The notes: generated by a model from the sequence alone, not told the origin. DNA of 64,000 bases from Arsenophonus sp046530935 (GCA_046530935.1 JBHEQW010000003.1:1-64000); one strand, 5' to 3'. Shown: positions 21,420 to 32,590, counted from the first letter of the stretch. A program made the numbers and translations.

Positions 21420-22110
21420 ATAATAGTGATTGGAATAATTCCTAATTGTATAGCTAAAGATATCAATGTAGAGTGATCTAAAGCTTTTCATTAGAATTGA
21501 AATGATGCATTTTATAGCTCCTTATCTTCTTATATGTCCATTAATTTGATAGATTATACCATTTGTTTAAAGATATATCGTCTGGCTAAGTCGGTATTTC
21601 TATACTAAGTCATGTACACAAACTGACGAATTCATGTTTTCTGCTAGCTGAACGTTTTCGCAGGCCAAAAATGTGGTATATAAATTCTTTTGCATTGTCT
21701 ATAACTACCTGATGGATAGACATGACATGCTTTCTTAAGATTACCTAAGAAACATTGAGTACATTCTCTGCGGTCTTTGCTTTATAAATCTGGATAAAAA
21801 TCAATTAAATGATGTGATTGTACATACGAAAAAATAACATTGGGAAGTTTTATTTTGAATCTATGGAAGCCATTTAACACCTACATGCATATAAAAGCAG
21901 GCTACTAGCTTTTAAACGTTTTATGTTTCATGTTCGCTGCTTATTGCTTTATTTTACGCAAATTCTATTCTATCTTTCTGTTCTGATAAAAGAAAGATCT
22001 AGCTTATATTTATTTTATCTTGCAACATCATGGTGTTTTTTGACTCTGATAATATAAGTTTCTCTTTAGCCTCCGCTTGCGCGTCCTTTAATACGCTGTA
22101 ACTGGTTATG
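21420..22110 (-). mobile_element. Degraded IS481-family element, partial
   Basis: Minus-strand frame near 21720-21650 reads IHQVVIDNAKEFIYHIFGLR, matching the IS481 catalytic region (TDNGKEFTDRLFGLR). The DNA at 21430-21510 matches that at 54535-54610 at the same position in another copy. The N-terminal half is not recognisable. Confidence 0.6.
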
Positions 22111-22900
22111 ATATTCCACAGAAACTGGAAAAGATCAGGTATTTATTACCAATCTCTAGCTCGGCTTCATACAGACAAGCTGCATACATGCAGCTGACCA
22201 ATAACCTTTCTGTCGTCATGAATATCATAATTTTAGTATCGCCTCTTGTGTATGAGTTCATCCACAAGTTTATCGGCATAGTAATTATTGTTGAGAAAAC
22301 GAATTTTACACTGGCTGATGGGGCTATTTTGTCTGTGCCATAAACAACTCGTGCAGTTCAAACTATGTCAGCTATTCAATCTCGTTATCATTCGTTTTCC
22401 AGTTTCCAGCAACGAAATTCGGCTTAGCTGTGTAATGTTGGTAATCTGATTGTTTGGGTGAGTTCACTGTGTAGATAGGAGTTGTACTACTCAATAACCA
22501 ACATTCTCTTGATTTCATCAATCAGGATTTTCTAGGATGGCAAACTTAAGCATCTTGTGCTTTTTTTGGCTGGCAACTGTTAGGTTACTACTTCATACTC
22601 TTCTTTGGCTATGTTGTGTTCAATGCAGATTTAAGCGTGTGTCTTACCAGTGTTTCGCGTTGTTTTCCAGATCAGCACCAGTACTAAATAGCAAATCGGT
22701 TGGCACAATATGTTATTCAGGCGTTCAATAATGTTCCAGAGAGTAATTGCTGATGGAATGCTAGTGTAAGATATTTAAAATAACCAAGGCTGGTTAAAAA
22801 ATACAGTTAATATCCATATCGAGCCTGTTATTGATTTGATCTATTCAGTTATTCGAATAGTAGAAGAAAGAGCTTGATAGTTTGTAAGGCAATGTCATAC
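22111..22900. other. Unassigned decayed stretch
   Basis: No frame can be assigned. It adjoins the Mu-like prophage remains and lies downstream of the ner/transposase remnants on the same strand, so it may be further prophage debris (inference). Confidence 0.3.
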
Positions 22901-24030
22901 CGTTTCATATTGATAATTATAATCACGGTTTTGTAAAGAGAGATCCACAGTCGGTATATAGCTGTAGTTGCCATCGATAATCGATAATAAAGACCAGTGG
23001 CAGCAAAAAAGGTTACCAATGATTCAGTATAGGCTACCTTAATCTTCATTACGTTATCGTCCACCAATGCAGAAATAATTTGCCTGTAGACACTGCTCCA
23101 GTAATAGCAGACAAGCTTTCAAGCTAGCGATATTCATTACTAGTTTTTTATTTACCATATTTAATGGTTTTAGCTGGTGGGTTTAGTTTGCAGATCGCAT
23201 ACAGCATGGTATCATAAAATGTAGCGTTATTAATATCAGCGATTAATCAGCATAGCGTGCTGTTGGTATTTGGTGAAAAAAATCCGTATATTTCTTCATG
23301 CTGCTTTAGTTTTAATTGTGATAAGTGTGGCAGATAATTATGTAGATAGGCAATGTTCTCTAGTTTTATGACCTCGCTATTATTCAGAGTTTGGATTATC
23401 AGGCGCTAGGTTTATTGGTGCTTGCCATTTATTATATAGGCAAGCCAGCCATGGCTTAATGGTGGTTTTATTGAGTTAACACCTTTTGCTTTTCTTAACC
23501 TTGGCTACCTGTGCATGCCTGGGTAATGCCACATTTGGCAAATTGCCAGGCTTTTGCATGCTAGAAAATAAAGCTGATGGTTTGTGCTCAGTTACAACGC
23601 GACGGTTTCCATTCCATATTTTATGAGGATATACTGCACCCTCTAATATTAGAGCACTAGGGATTTATGGTTCTTTTATGGTTGAGCCAGATTGGTTCGT
23701 TTTTTTTCAACCAATCCTGTGGAGACGGTAAATGTCTAAGTTTACCAAACTTTTTAGGACCTCTGGTAACCTTTAATGCGGTGGCTTATTTGATGCTATC
23801 AGCAATCGGCGCATCGATTATCAGTTTTTTAATATGACATTAACGAATTAGCATACTGGGCTTTCAATTGGCAAACAAGCAATGCGGTACTCGTAAAAAA
23901 GCCTTGCTACCTTCTACGGTTGCAGTTCATTGATTTTAGAGGCGCCTGACAACTTATTCAGTGCTAGCCACTAAATCCTTGGTATTTTCACAGTGAACCA
24001 CTGAAACTAAATCAATTCAGTTATTGATGC
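22901..24030 (-). pseudogene. Mu-like transposase A remnant (tentative)
   Basis: Directly after the ner remnant on the minus strand. Repaired frames near 23980-23850 give KDLVASTE..., EGSKAF and YEYRIACLPIES, resembling the N-terminal DNA-binding domain of MuA-type transposases; further on come LIIDAPIADS and a helical LHNYLPHLSQLKLKQ stretch. The order ner then transposase A is the Mu-phage order. The catalytic core was not recognised, so the call rests on position and the N-terminal blocks. Confidence 0.35.
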
Positions 24031-24039
24031 AAACATTAT

Positions 24040-24250
24040 CATACTTATCTCACGCAGTCTGATTATGATATCGATTTAGAAAAATATCTTGAGGAGCAAC
24101 ACCAATCGCTTCAGCAATAATGCGTTAATATTTTTTACAAGGGTGATTCAAAAATAATTTTTAGTGAAATTAGGTTTCAGTCCTGCTTGTATCAAAATTT
24201 ATATAGTGTAAATTCTTTTACATGTATCCCACCGACACAATATTTTGCTA
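24040..24250 (-). pseudogene. Ner-like phage regulator remnant
   Basis: Minus-strand reading gives YCKKY..RIIAEAIGVAPQDI then FLNRYHN, the conserved C-terminal helix of Ner/Nlp-type regulators (family RIIAEALGI.PEDIWPSRY), preceded in another frame by IQAGLKPNFTKNYF where the family has its first helices. Ner shuts down early transcription in Mu-like phages. The frame breaks at least twice. Confidence 0.55.
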
Positions 24251-24469
24251 ATCTGAGTATCATGGGTTAGAAATTTTATTTCTAAGCATTATTACTTAAT
24301 CTTTAAAAATTACAGGCACAGATAACCGATAGAGTTTACTGCCTTGAATAAAATTGCTTTTTTTAAAAAAAGTTAATTAGAATTTAATTCTTTTGAATTA
24401 TGCGCCGATTTCACATGTTTTAGATTTTAAATTAACAACATGAAATGAAAACAAATGAGATAATAGAAA

Positions 24470-24860
24470 AGAAATAGATATTTCCTTGAAAACAAGACAT
24501 AAACAAATTCTCATTGAGCGATTAAAAATAGTAATGGGCTAAGATTTATATAAGAAGTATCAAAGGAATATGGAATTTTATCGTTTAAAGATTAATAATT
24601 ATTTTAAGAGACTCTCTTAAAGACCTAGTGTTGATATTCTTAAGAATATTGCATTAGCAAAAAAATATAGGCGTTGAATTTCTAAATAAGTAGTTCTACA
24701 TGAACTATATGAGGTGCTAAATCAACAAAACATTCAACAAACAATACTACACATGGATCCTAATACACAAAAATTATAATAATATTGGAGAAATTGAAAG
24801 CGAAATAACTAGCAAAACTAGATAAATTTCTTAAATTTAATGGTTCTATGTGTATACTTA
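24470..24860 (+). pseudogene. XRE-type phage repressor remnant
   Basis: Plus-strand frames read LKTRHKQILIERLKIVMG, then PSVDILKNIALAKKY, the latter typical of the last helix of a helix-turn-helix repressor (PSVDTLIKIAKA). It is divergent from the ner remnant, the arrangement of repressor and ner in Mu-like phages. Stops and frameshifts interrupt it; the C-terminal domain is not recognisable. Confidence 0.5.
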
Positions 24861-24983
24861 AAGTGGAACTGATTGATCTAGAAAATCAATCCTCTTTTTA
24901 GACTTAAAAATAGATGGAAAACTAGTAGTTTTATGTATTGAATCTATGTGTAAAAATAATTTAAAGAGATTTTATTCAAAATT

Positions 24984-25010
24984 GAAAGTTTTTTTAGTAA
25001 AACTTTCTTT
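24984..25010 (+). terminator. Possible terminator hairpin
   Basis: 9-bp perfect stem GAAAGTTTT/AAAACTTTC with a 6-base loop, then TTTT. Low GC weakens the case. It lies downstream of the repressor-like remnant. Confidence 0.3.
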
Positions 25011-25324
25011 TAGAAAGTAGATTCCTATAATGCTAACATTCTTCTAAGAATGAACCTGAATAAGGTTTTTCTCAAGCAAAAATATTCAAAGGACAATTAA
25101 ACCATAATTTATAAATAAAGAATTATTTGTTTTCTTGTCTTTGGTATTAAATCAGAAACAGCTTTCTAACCTTAAGAAAATTCTATGAATTTCTGCTAAT
25201 TCCTGGATATTCCACAAATAATATCAAATCCATTTCTTCTATATGATGCCGCAAACAATAAGTTACAAACTTTAGCTGTCTTTTTTTTGATAAAGTAAGC
25301 AAAAATAATTATTTTTTAATTAAA

Positions 25325-25859
25325 TTTTAATTTAAGTGATATTAAATTCACGCGCAAAGTATTTAAAACTTTTTGCTAATTACTATATTCAATTTCTTTA
25401 TTTGCATTAGTTTCTCCAACAGTTATTTTCATAATAAATTTGATTATGATGTGATCAGGCTAGTTATATTGTGGATAACGTAGGGCTCCAGGAAATACAT
25501 TAGTAATAGGTGGTTTCCACTGAGTTTTAGCTAAAAATTTACGGATATAAGCATTTATTTCGGATGTATTTTTGCCATTTTTTCTGGCTATTAAATTACC
25601 ACGAAAAATGCACTTGGCATGGCATTCAACTCTTTTTGGTAGTTTTGTGCAAAATTCAACACCGCAGGATTAAAATGATCATAACGAATTGACAGACAGA
25701 CCAATACTTTTTTTGTAAATAGAAAGATTAAAGTCTTTATCCATATTTAAATCTCTGACATTATATTGCTTTCCTTCTTTATGTAAAAATTCAGCAATTT
25801 CAAGTATTATTTTTTTTAGTTTAGCAATTTTTACGAGAGTAAAGTAGAAAACAGCTCAT
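25325..25859 (-). pseudogene. hemG: hemG remnant (protoporphyrinogen oxidase)
   Basis: Directly downstream of trkH as in E. coli. Frames read MSCFLLYSRK at the start, then VEFCTKLPKRVE, GNLIARKNGKNTS.INAYIRKFLAKTQWKP and GALRYPQYN, matching HemG NLVARKPEKRTPQTNSYARKFLMNSQWRPD and GALRYPRYRWYDRF. At least three frame changes and internal stops. The E. coli gene oxidises protoporphyrinogen IX using quinones; another enzyme or the host must cover this step if haem is made. Confidence 0.82.
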
Positions 25860-25891
25860 CTGTGTTACCTATAAACTTTATATAAATGATT

Positions 25892-27343
25892 TTATTCTCG
25901 CCAAAAGGTTGGCGTGAAAAGAACGAGTAAAGTGAATACTTCCAATCGTCCAAATAGCATAGTGACAATTAGGATCCATTTTCCAGTTGGATTCATGGAG
26001 GTGAAATTTTCAGCTACTGAGCCCAATCCTGGCCCTAAATTATTTAACGTTGCTGCAATTGAGGCAAAAGCAGAAAACTCATCTACGCCGGTAGCAATTA
26101 ATAATAATAAGCTTATAATAAAAACCAATGCATAAGCAGAAAAAAAACCCCAAACTGCTTCAATAATACGTTCAGGTAATGCTCTATGGCCTAATTTTAT
26201 CGTATAGACAGCATTCGGATGTACCAATCGTTTTAACTCTCGTGAACCCTGTAAAAATAATAATAAAATTCGAATAACTTTTAATCCACCTCCTGTTGAT
26301 CCGGCACACCCACCTAGAAAAGCTGCAAAAAGTAACAATATCGGTAGAAAAAGCGGCCAATTTGCAAATCCATCGGTACTAAAACCAGCTGTTGTTGCCA
26401 CAGAGACAACCTGAAAAAAGGCTTGATCAAATGTTTGTAATACTGAATCATAAACTGAATGATATAAAAGTACTAACGTACAAATGACTATTAAAACTAA
26501 TTGAAAAGCAATAAACACTCTAAATTCAGGATCGCGCCAGTAAATTGTCAAACCACGTCCAGATAAAACAGAGAAATGAAGAGCAAAATTGCAACCAGAA
26601 ATCAGCAAAAAAATAGCAATAATAGTATTGATAGTAGGGCTATTAAAGTAACCAATACTTTGGTCATGAGTAGAAAATCCACCAATAGCAACAGTAGAAA
26701 AGCTATGGGAGATAGCATCAAAAATATCCATGCCAGCACCCCATAATGCTATTGCACAGACTATCGTGAGCAAAATATAAATTAACCAAAGTGTCTTTGC
26801 TGTTTCCGCAATTCTTGGGCGCATTTTATTGTCTTTAAGTGGGCCAGGCATTTCTGCTCGATAAAGCTGCATTCCACCTACTCCTAGTAAAGGTAGTATG
26901 GCTACAGCTAAAACAATGATCCCCATACCACCTAACCACTGCAACATCTGTCGATAAAAAAGTATTGCTTTTGGTAAAGTATCTAACCCAATTAATGTAG
27001 TTGCTCCAGTTGTTGTTAAACCAGAAAAAGATTCAAAAAAAGCATCGCTAAGCGAAAGATGAGGGCGATCAGAAAAAATAAAAGGTAATGCTCCAACGCT
27101 ACCTAACACGGTCCAAAAAAGGGCAACGATCAGAAAACCTTCTTTAGGTTTTAGATCATGTCGACTATTTCTGTTTGGTATCCATAGCAATAAACCTATA
27201 ATTAATGCAACAAGAAAGGTCTGGCTAAAGGCACGTCCTGATCCATCTCTATAGATCAATGCCACTATACCTGGAATAATCATAGTAACAGAAAATAAGA
27301 TAACGAGTAGCCCTACAATTCTGGTTATGGCTCGAAAATGCAT
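25892..27343 (-). CDS. trkH: TrkH, potassium uptake transmembrane subunit
   Basis: Pore subunit of the Trk K+ uptake system, working with TrkA (not in this window). 483 residues, exactly the E. coli length, and collinear end to end (MHFRAITRIVGLLV to FTPTFWRE). All four selectivity-filter repeats are seen: TTTGATT (110-116), IGGFST (220-225), TTAGFSTD (317-324) and NLGPGLG (435-441). Start ATG with AAGGAA upstream. Its neighbours pepQ, yigZ and hemG, which flank it in the same order in E. coli, are all dead, so selection has held this gene alone. No terminator is visible. Confidence 0.97.
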   Translation of the reverse strand: MHFRAITRIVGLLVILFSVTMIIPGIVALIYRDGSGRAFSQTFLVALIIGLLLWIPNRNSRHDLKPKEGFLIVALFWTVLGSVGALPFIFSDRPHLSLSDAFFESFSGLTTTGATTLIGLDTLPKAILFYRQMLQWLGGMGIIVLAVAILPLLGVGGMQLYRAEMPGPLKDNKMRPRIAETAKTLWLIYILLTIVCAIALWGAGMDIFDAISHSFSTVAIGGFSTHDQSIGYFNSPTINTIIAIFLLISGCNFALHFSVLSGRGLTIYWRDPEFRVFIAFQLVLIVICTLVLLYHSVYDSVLQTFDQAFFQVVSVATTAGFSTDGFANWPLFLPILLLFAAFLGGCAGSTGGGLKVIRILLLFLQGSRELKRLVHPNAVYTIKLGHRALPERIIEAVWGFFSAYALVFIISLLLLIATGVDEFSAFASIAATLNNLGPGLGSVAENFTSMNPTGKWILIVTMLFGRLEVFTLLVLFTPTFWRE

Positions 27344-27384
27344 AAGTGGTTCCTTGAGAATCTAGTTATAACATTAAGATTTAG

Positions 27385-28020
27385 GAATTAAATTTAATAC
27401 GCCTTTCTTACTCAAATTACGTAATTTATCAGTGAACTTTTGTTTAATATTGTGCTAGAAAGTGAAATTTTTAATATTATGTTTTTATTGTATTTTTGCG
27501 CTACAGCTCAGCACTTTTTGCTGACTATCGTATTAATTGCTCAATTATTTTTATAGGCATACATTCATAATGTATTAAATAATATTTTGAAGCACTTTTT
27601 GCTTGGCGTTTAAAAGGTTAAGTATTTTTTGATCGCTATTAGTATAACTTCTAACTAATCTGCTAGTTCTCAACTTTATGCCGCTAAAATAACGAACTAC
27701 AACGACGGTAATTTTAGCAATGGCTATAGCTAACAAAAAAACTGAGTGATTATCAGCTTCCTGCTATTCTTGTTGGCTCGGCAGCATCAAAAAAGCCTAA
27801 TTTTTAGCAATCATAAGGCCACCAACTTACCAGGCACATAGTATGTCCAGCAATGATGGTTGCATCTGGTAAATAACTATGTTTAATAATTTGGATAAAA
27901 ATTTTGCTTCAGCAATTCCATTAGTATCTTTTCAAGATATCTAATAAACCAGTTTTTTTAATTCTTTCAGTAATAAGAATCAATTCTTCTGGTATCAAAC
28001 AAGAGCTAATTATTTTTAAT
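27385..28020 (-). pseudogene. yigZ: yigZ remnant (IMPACT family)
   Basis: Minus-strand frames in order: CLIPEELILITERIKKTGLLDIL (E. coli SWLIPAAPVTVVEEIKKSRFITML), KIFIQIIKHSYLPDATIIAGH, KLGFFDAAEPTRIAGS, ITVVVVRYFSGIKLRTSRLV and FTDKLRNLSKKGVLNLI. Several frameshifts. Sits between pepQ and trkH as in E. coli. Its first codons are read in frame from the end of the pepQ remnant. Confidence 0.75.
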
Positions 28021-28900
28021 ATAAATTGCATCATATTTTTAACTTTATTTTCATATATAATGATATATCTTTGAATACAAATACCAGCATAGAGAATAAT
28101 GGATGCAACTTTATACAAGTTAAAATATTTATTAACGATCCTTCACTACAAGGAGCCAACAGTGTCTTTATAAAGTAGAGATCATGTTCAATAGCTAATA
28201 CCATAGCAGGTTCTAAGATAGAACTATTTGCAACATAAGAAAGAATAATATTCTGGTGCAGCCAAAGAAATTCCAGTTTTATCTTGCATCAACCCAGCAA
28301 TATCATGAACTTGTAATTTAAAAATATGGCCTAGCTTAAACCAATGTAGAAAAATGGTAATGTAAGCCATTTTTTTATATTGGCTATTTATTAGATATTA
28401 TGAATAATGATATGATCTACTAATAAAGATGCAATATGTTGATGCAACTCTTGATGATATGCAATATAATGCAAACTGGTTTTAATTGTATCGATCAATA
28501 TCTGTTTTTACTATCTAATTCGTTAATCAAATTAGCGAGTTCATCATTATTTTTAGCCGTATAAGAGTATGCGTAATATCTGCTGCATAACAGTAATATT
28601 CAGAATGCGAATCAATTAAAAAACCATACATTTTCTTTAAGGTCTTCTATTTCAATAATTTAGTGTACTGGATGGAATAGTACTGAATGATTTTCATTGA
28701 ATGCAATAATATTAGTATATGGGGGAAGGGCTAATATCTGATCGATCCGTTGTCTAAAAATAACTGATATTAATATTAAAATTTAGTTGCTTCCTGATAA
28801 AAAGCCTTACTAAGCTGTATAATGACCATCTATTGGTATTGTTGTGCTTGCTGTAAAAGCAACTCAATTCATAATTTAGCTTAATAATCACGATGAAAAT
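28020..28900 (-). pseudogene. pepQ: pepQ remnant (Xaa-Pro dipeptidase)
   Basis: Frames read IIAFNENHSVLFHP (E. coli IVALNEHAAVLHYT), FLIDSHSEYYCYAADITHT, LQVHDIAGLMQDKTGISLAAPE, LLAPCSEGS and YAGICIQRYIIIYENKVKNM, which are successive blocks of PepQ including the metal-binding D.AADITRT-type region. The N-terminal third is not recognisable. Frameshifts throughout. Confidence 0.75.
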
Positions 28901-30062
28901 AAAAATAATTTAATAGTGATTTATTATTAATGGTAATCAATAACATTATTAATGTTAATCACTAAAATGCAAATTCTTTAGATTGATCAATATAACCACT
29001 ATGTTTTTATCTAATTGAGATTAGATCTTTTTTAGGATAAGATATTTTATGCTAATAGTCAATCTGTAAATAAAACCATAATTTAAGATTGCTAACTTCA
29101 TTAACTAATAACCAATAGTTAGCAACCTAATAGGTAGGCATGATTTGAAATGTGAATTACCTTTGAATGGATAATAATAGTCATCAAAAAAAACGCCTTT
29201 CGTGTTTTTCAGAATGAAAAAAAGTAAGGCATTCAATTTATTCTTTTTAATACATTCTGTGTATGTTACATATAATGTATTCAAATGTTTTTGATATTGA
29301 CTATCTAAAAACTTTCCATTTTTAGTTCATCTATTATTATTGCTAATATTTAGTTATTTAACAATATATCATATTTAATATTAATTAAAATTTAATAAAT
29401 ACTTTTTTTAAATAAAAATCTAGTTTTTATCAATAAAAACAAACAAATAAATACTGGCGAGTTTTTAATAACCCATATAATTTGTTGTAATCACTCTAGC
29501 ATATTTTTTATATTTAATGTGTGTTTTTAATAAGAAGTACACTACTAATTACTAGTTGTACTATATGGAAACCATATGAGAAAAACTGTGCTCTATCAAA
29601 GTAATACTATTCATGTGATTGAATAAAACCTAGTATTGTTAAATTGATATTTAACTCAGCAAATATCATTAATAAATTTGATTTGGAAACCCTTGATTTA
29701 CTAAAATAAAGCTATTTATTATTGGCTATAAAACAAAAAACCTTAAGTTAATTAAAATGGCTTATTTTGATTTTACAAAAACCAACTTTTATTGTTAGTG
29801 TAGATATTAAAATAATTTTTCTTGCTGTTTAATGTATCAAAATCACAAATTTACCAATGGCTAAAGTTTGTGCACTGTATATTTAATCGTATAAGCCTCT
29901 ACTTATCAAGACACGTAGCTTCCATTAATATTTATGGTTTATGTATGGAATGTTGAGCACGAAATCACTAATAGATTAGAGTATCTCTATACCAGATCTG
30001 AAAATTGGATTCTTTGAAATCAAACTAGATATTAGTAATCCTAGATTTGCTGATTTAGTATG
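28901..30062. other. AT-rich stretch without recognisable genes
   Basis: Extremely AT-rich. Nothing codes for more than short runs, and I found no IS block, RNA gene or convincing promoter. A loose inverted repeat (TAGTGATT...AATCACTA, 28916-28964) is the only structure noticed. In E. coli fadBA lies beyond pepQ, but no trace of it could be read. Confidence 0.4.
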
Positions 30063-30319
30063 AGTTTGATCTCTAATTATTATATAGATTTTAGTCTGCA
30101 TTCCTATTCATTGCAAGATGGCTACTGATGTATATATAGTTCATGAAAAAATATCATGATGATGAAGATACATCATCAGGCAAGTAGAATACCTAAAATC
30201 AAAGCTGTTCTTTTTAGGTTAGCAAAGATCCTTCATCTACTTTATACTTTAGCTAAGCGTTATGGCATATTTGAACTTACTTTTTCTAAAGACCAAAAAA
30301 CTAAATGATGTTAATGACC
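30063..30319 (+). mobile_element. Degraded IS481, 5' part (split by IS1595)
   Basis: Starts TTTGATCTCTAATTATTATAT and reads as far as the KKxNDVND region of the N-terminal domain, then is interrupted by an IS1595 copy. The reading resumes at 31350 with DDHNHITYHFQPM, so this is a nested insertion. Confidence 0.7.
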
Positions 30320-31349
30320 TGCTATGTTAACAAATGTTGTTGCTTGGTTTTCAGAGCAATATGTAATCAGGTTTGTATTCCAACTTACTGAAGTTTTAAG
30401 TAAGCTTTTCAAGCTATATAATTCGGTAAATAAAACTATCCCACACTACACCATGAAATTCACTAAGGTAGATACTTTTAATCTGCTGATATAATTATTC
30501 ATATGTTAAATGTAGAATTCTTTACAAATAGTTTTATGATTATTCAAAGTTATTAAGCTATGCCGAGTAATTTCATCTTACTGCAAAGGTTTCGTACCAT
30601 TTAGTTCCATCCTAGAAAATGATGAACTTTATCGATGATCTTCTCAAGAAACGGCTAACAGACTCTCTGGATTAAATTTTTTAAGAATTTAATTGCTTAT
30701 ATTACCACCTGTCGATCTCAGGCAATGAAAGCCGTGCGATTTATTTTTTCTTTTTATATCCTGGTCTACTACTCTTTTCTAGCATTCCTGCGTTGGATAT
30801 AACTCTTCTTTTTAAAGAATTCAGAGAAAAATATTTCATCGAATTCAACAATACTACTTAATATATTTTGGCTATCGCTGATAAAGCAATGAAGCAGCGA
30901 TGCCATCTAAACTCTGTTTTAAATCAACTTCTTTAACCAACAATGTAAAGCAAATCTATTCAATATACATCGTAGAGATAAAGTAAAGGATTTATACTTG
31001 TGATGTAGTTTAATTAGAAGAATTTCAGTAAGTTTATTAAATGTTTGTCTGCAATCGGTATATTTTGCAACGATATCGATGTAATCTTAATGAATTTCAT
31101 ATAGCAGATAATATGTTCACTGTAACAGTATGATCCGGATAAAGTGGAATGAGTTGCTTCAATTCATCAATTTTAACTCATATAATAAATTATCGCAGAA
31201 CTAATTAATAATATGCAGCTTTATGCTAGTATGGAGTAAGGATAGAGTCCCTTTTATCTATATGATTGTTTGCTTTTTCATAGAACCATCTGTGCGAAAT
31301 TTTTCATATAATATAAGGATTTCTAGCAACAATCTTTGCCAACATAGCC
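30320..31349 (-). mobile_element. Degraded IS1595 nested in IS481
   Basis: Complete in extent, ends GCTATGTTAACAAATGTTG and CAATCTTTGCCAACATAGCC. Flanked by TTAATGAC and TGATGATC, a decayed 8-base target duplication of the size IS1595 elements make. Reverse to the IS481 it interrupts. Transposase frames broken. Confidence 0.72.
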
Positions 31350-31730
31350 TGATGATCATAACCATATTACTTATCATTTTCAGCCGATGCTATCGGCTGC
31401 TCATGAAGAAGCCAGTAATCTTTTTTTCTGACACAAAGGTTTTTTCTCTTGAGGAGATATTCTGGAAGGCTTACAAGTACGTGAATTTTTGAGCAACGTT
31501 TACTAAATCTGCCATAGATATATGTTTATCTAGGTACTGAGTGTTGAGTTTATGTGATAATGTTAAAGCATAGTTGGATAGGCGCTTCTGGCTCAGAAGC
31601 GAACTATAAAGCATTTAAACGCTATAAGTCTAGTTTATCTGAACATCTAGATGTTAAATATGTTCCAAAAATGCAAAACAAAACTTAATGAAATTATCTT
31701 TTATAGGTAGAGATCACTAAATTAGATAGA
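31350..31730 (+). mobile_element. Degraded IS481, 3' part (continues after IS1595)
   Basis: Resumes the IS481 reading after the nested IS1595: DDHNHITYHFQPML, then near 31605 YKAFKRYKSS and LDVKYVPKMQNKT, matching the HKAFKDY and DVKYLPKMPDET blocks. The catalytic C-terminal part is gone, replaced by unrelated sequence. Confidence 0.65.
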
Positions 31731-31732
31731 TT

Positions 31733-32116
31733 TTTATTAGTCCTGATAAAAGATCGAACGTAGCACAGTATGGTATGAGCAGCGTAGCTTCGCAGTTCAT
31801 ACTGTATATGTTACTTTTTAATAAAGCTAAACGTCCAAGTTATATGATAATGAAATATCTTATAACTAAAGAATACAATGTAGGCTCTTCTGTTAATATA
31901 AAAACACTGGTTGGCAAAGAATTACTCGATTAAAAAGTTTCTATCCATTTAGTTAAGATCTATATATCAATTGATATGGTAGATTTTTTTAGAAATTTAC
32001 ATACTGATTTTGAGATTGCTGAAGAGCAATACTAATTAATCCAAAAGTACTTTGATTACAGTTATGTATTATTAATGAAAGAAGCTCAAAAATTGTGGAG
32101 AGATTTAGATTAGTGA
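31733..32116 (+). pseudogene. Unknown protein remnant with two in-frame stops
   Basis: A single frame of about 128 codons with stops only at 31931-31933 and 32030-32035. The reading (SVASQFILYMLLFNKAKRP, MIMKYLITKEYNVGSS, VNIKTLVGKELL, VDFFRNLHTDFEIAEEQY, FDYSYVLLMKEAQKLWRDLD) has normal protein-like composition, unlike the surrounding debris. I do not recognise the family. There is no start codon in context; its 5' end abuts the IS481 remnant. It may be a gene truncated by that element and then killed recently. Confidence 0.45.
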
Positions 32117-32229
32117 TTGGGATGAACAACGCTTTCCAAAAAATAGAAATACCTAACTAAGATTTAGATAAATAGATCAAGGAAGATGCTAGATTAATCA
32201 TATTCCTTGATTTGTTGTTCAAAGATTAG

Positions 32230-32547
32230 TTAATTACGCAATTGTGGTGCTCTAAGTTGAGTTTTAATTGATTCTGACAATTCATCTAAAGATGAATGTT
32301 CTGGGTGTTCATCATAACTTTCATAACTTATCTGGGCTTCAGCCAGATAAGTGTGAATAGCTTCGCCATTATCATCTTCCATAACGACATGGTACCATGG
32401 AGCGGAGCGTAGAGCTATATTAGCTGCAATATCATCATATTGTGGTTTGTCAAGAGAGTATTTGGCGTCAACGTCCACTATTACTCCAAGATAACCTAGT
32501 AGTTTGTGCCTTACTTGTTGCCCAATACTAAATTTACTGGTAGTCAT
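32230..32547 (-). CDS. hspQ: HspQ, heat-shock protein / hemimethylated DNA-binding
   Basis: HspQ is a small heat-shock protein described as a Lon specificity enhancer and as a hemimethylated-DNA binder (family knowledge). 105 residues from the second of two tandem ATGs, matching the E. coli length and start (MTTSKFSIGQQVRH against MIASKFGIGQQVRH). The conserved core APWYHVVMEDDNG and YLAEAQ and the end LRAPQLRN are intact. A strong ribosome site AGGAGG lies 8 bases before this ATG; a start at 32550 is also possible. A sigma-32-like promoter lies about 45 bases upstream. Confidence 0.95.
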   Translation of the reverse strand: MTTSKFSIGQQVRHKLLGYLGVIVDVDAKYSLDKPQYDDIAANIALRSAPWYHVVMEDDNGEAIHTYLAEAQISYESYDEHPEHSSLDELSESIKTQLRAPQLRN

Positions 32548-32590
32548 CATTGCTACCTCCTAAAGGCTTGCATATTCTATAGGTAATGAT

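Noticed and set aside
24900..25324. rRNA operon expected after hemG
   Set aside because: In E. coli rrsA follows hemG, but no 16S sequence is present here; the stretch is AT-rich spacer and phage debris.
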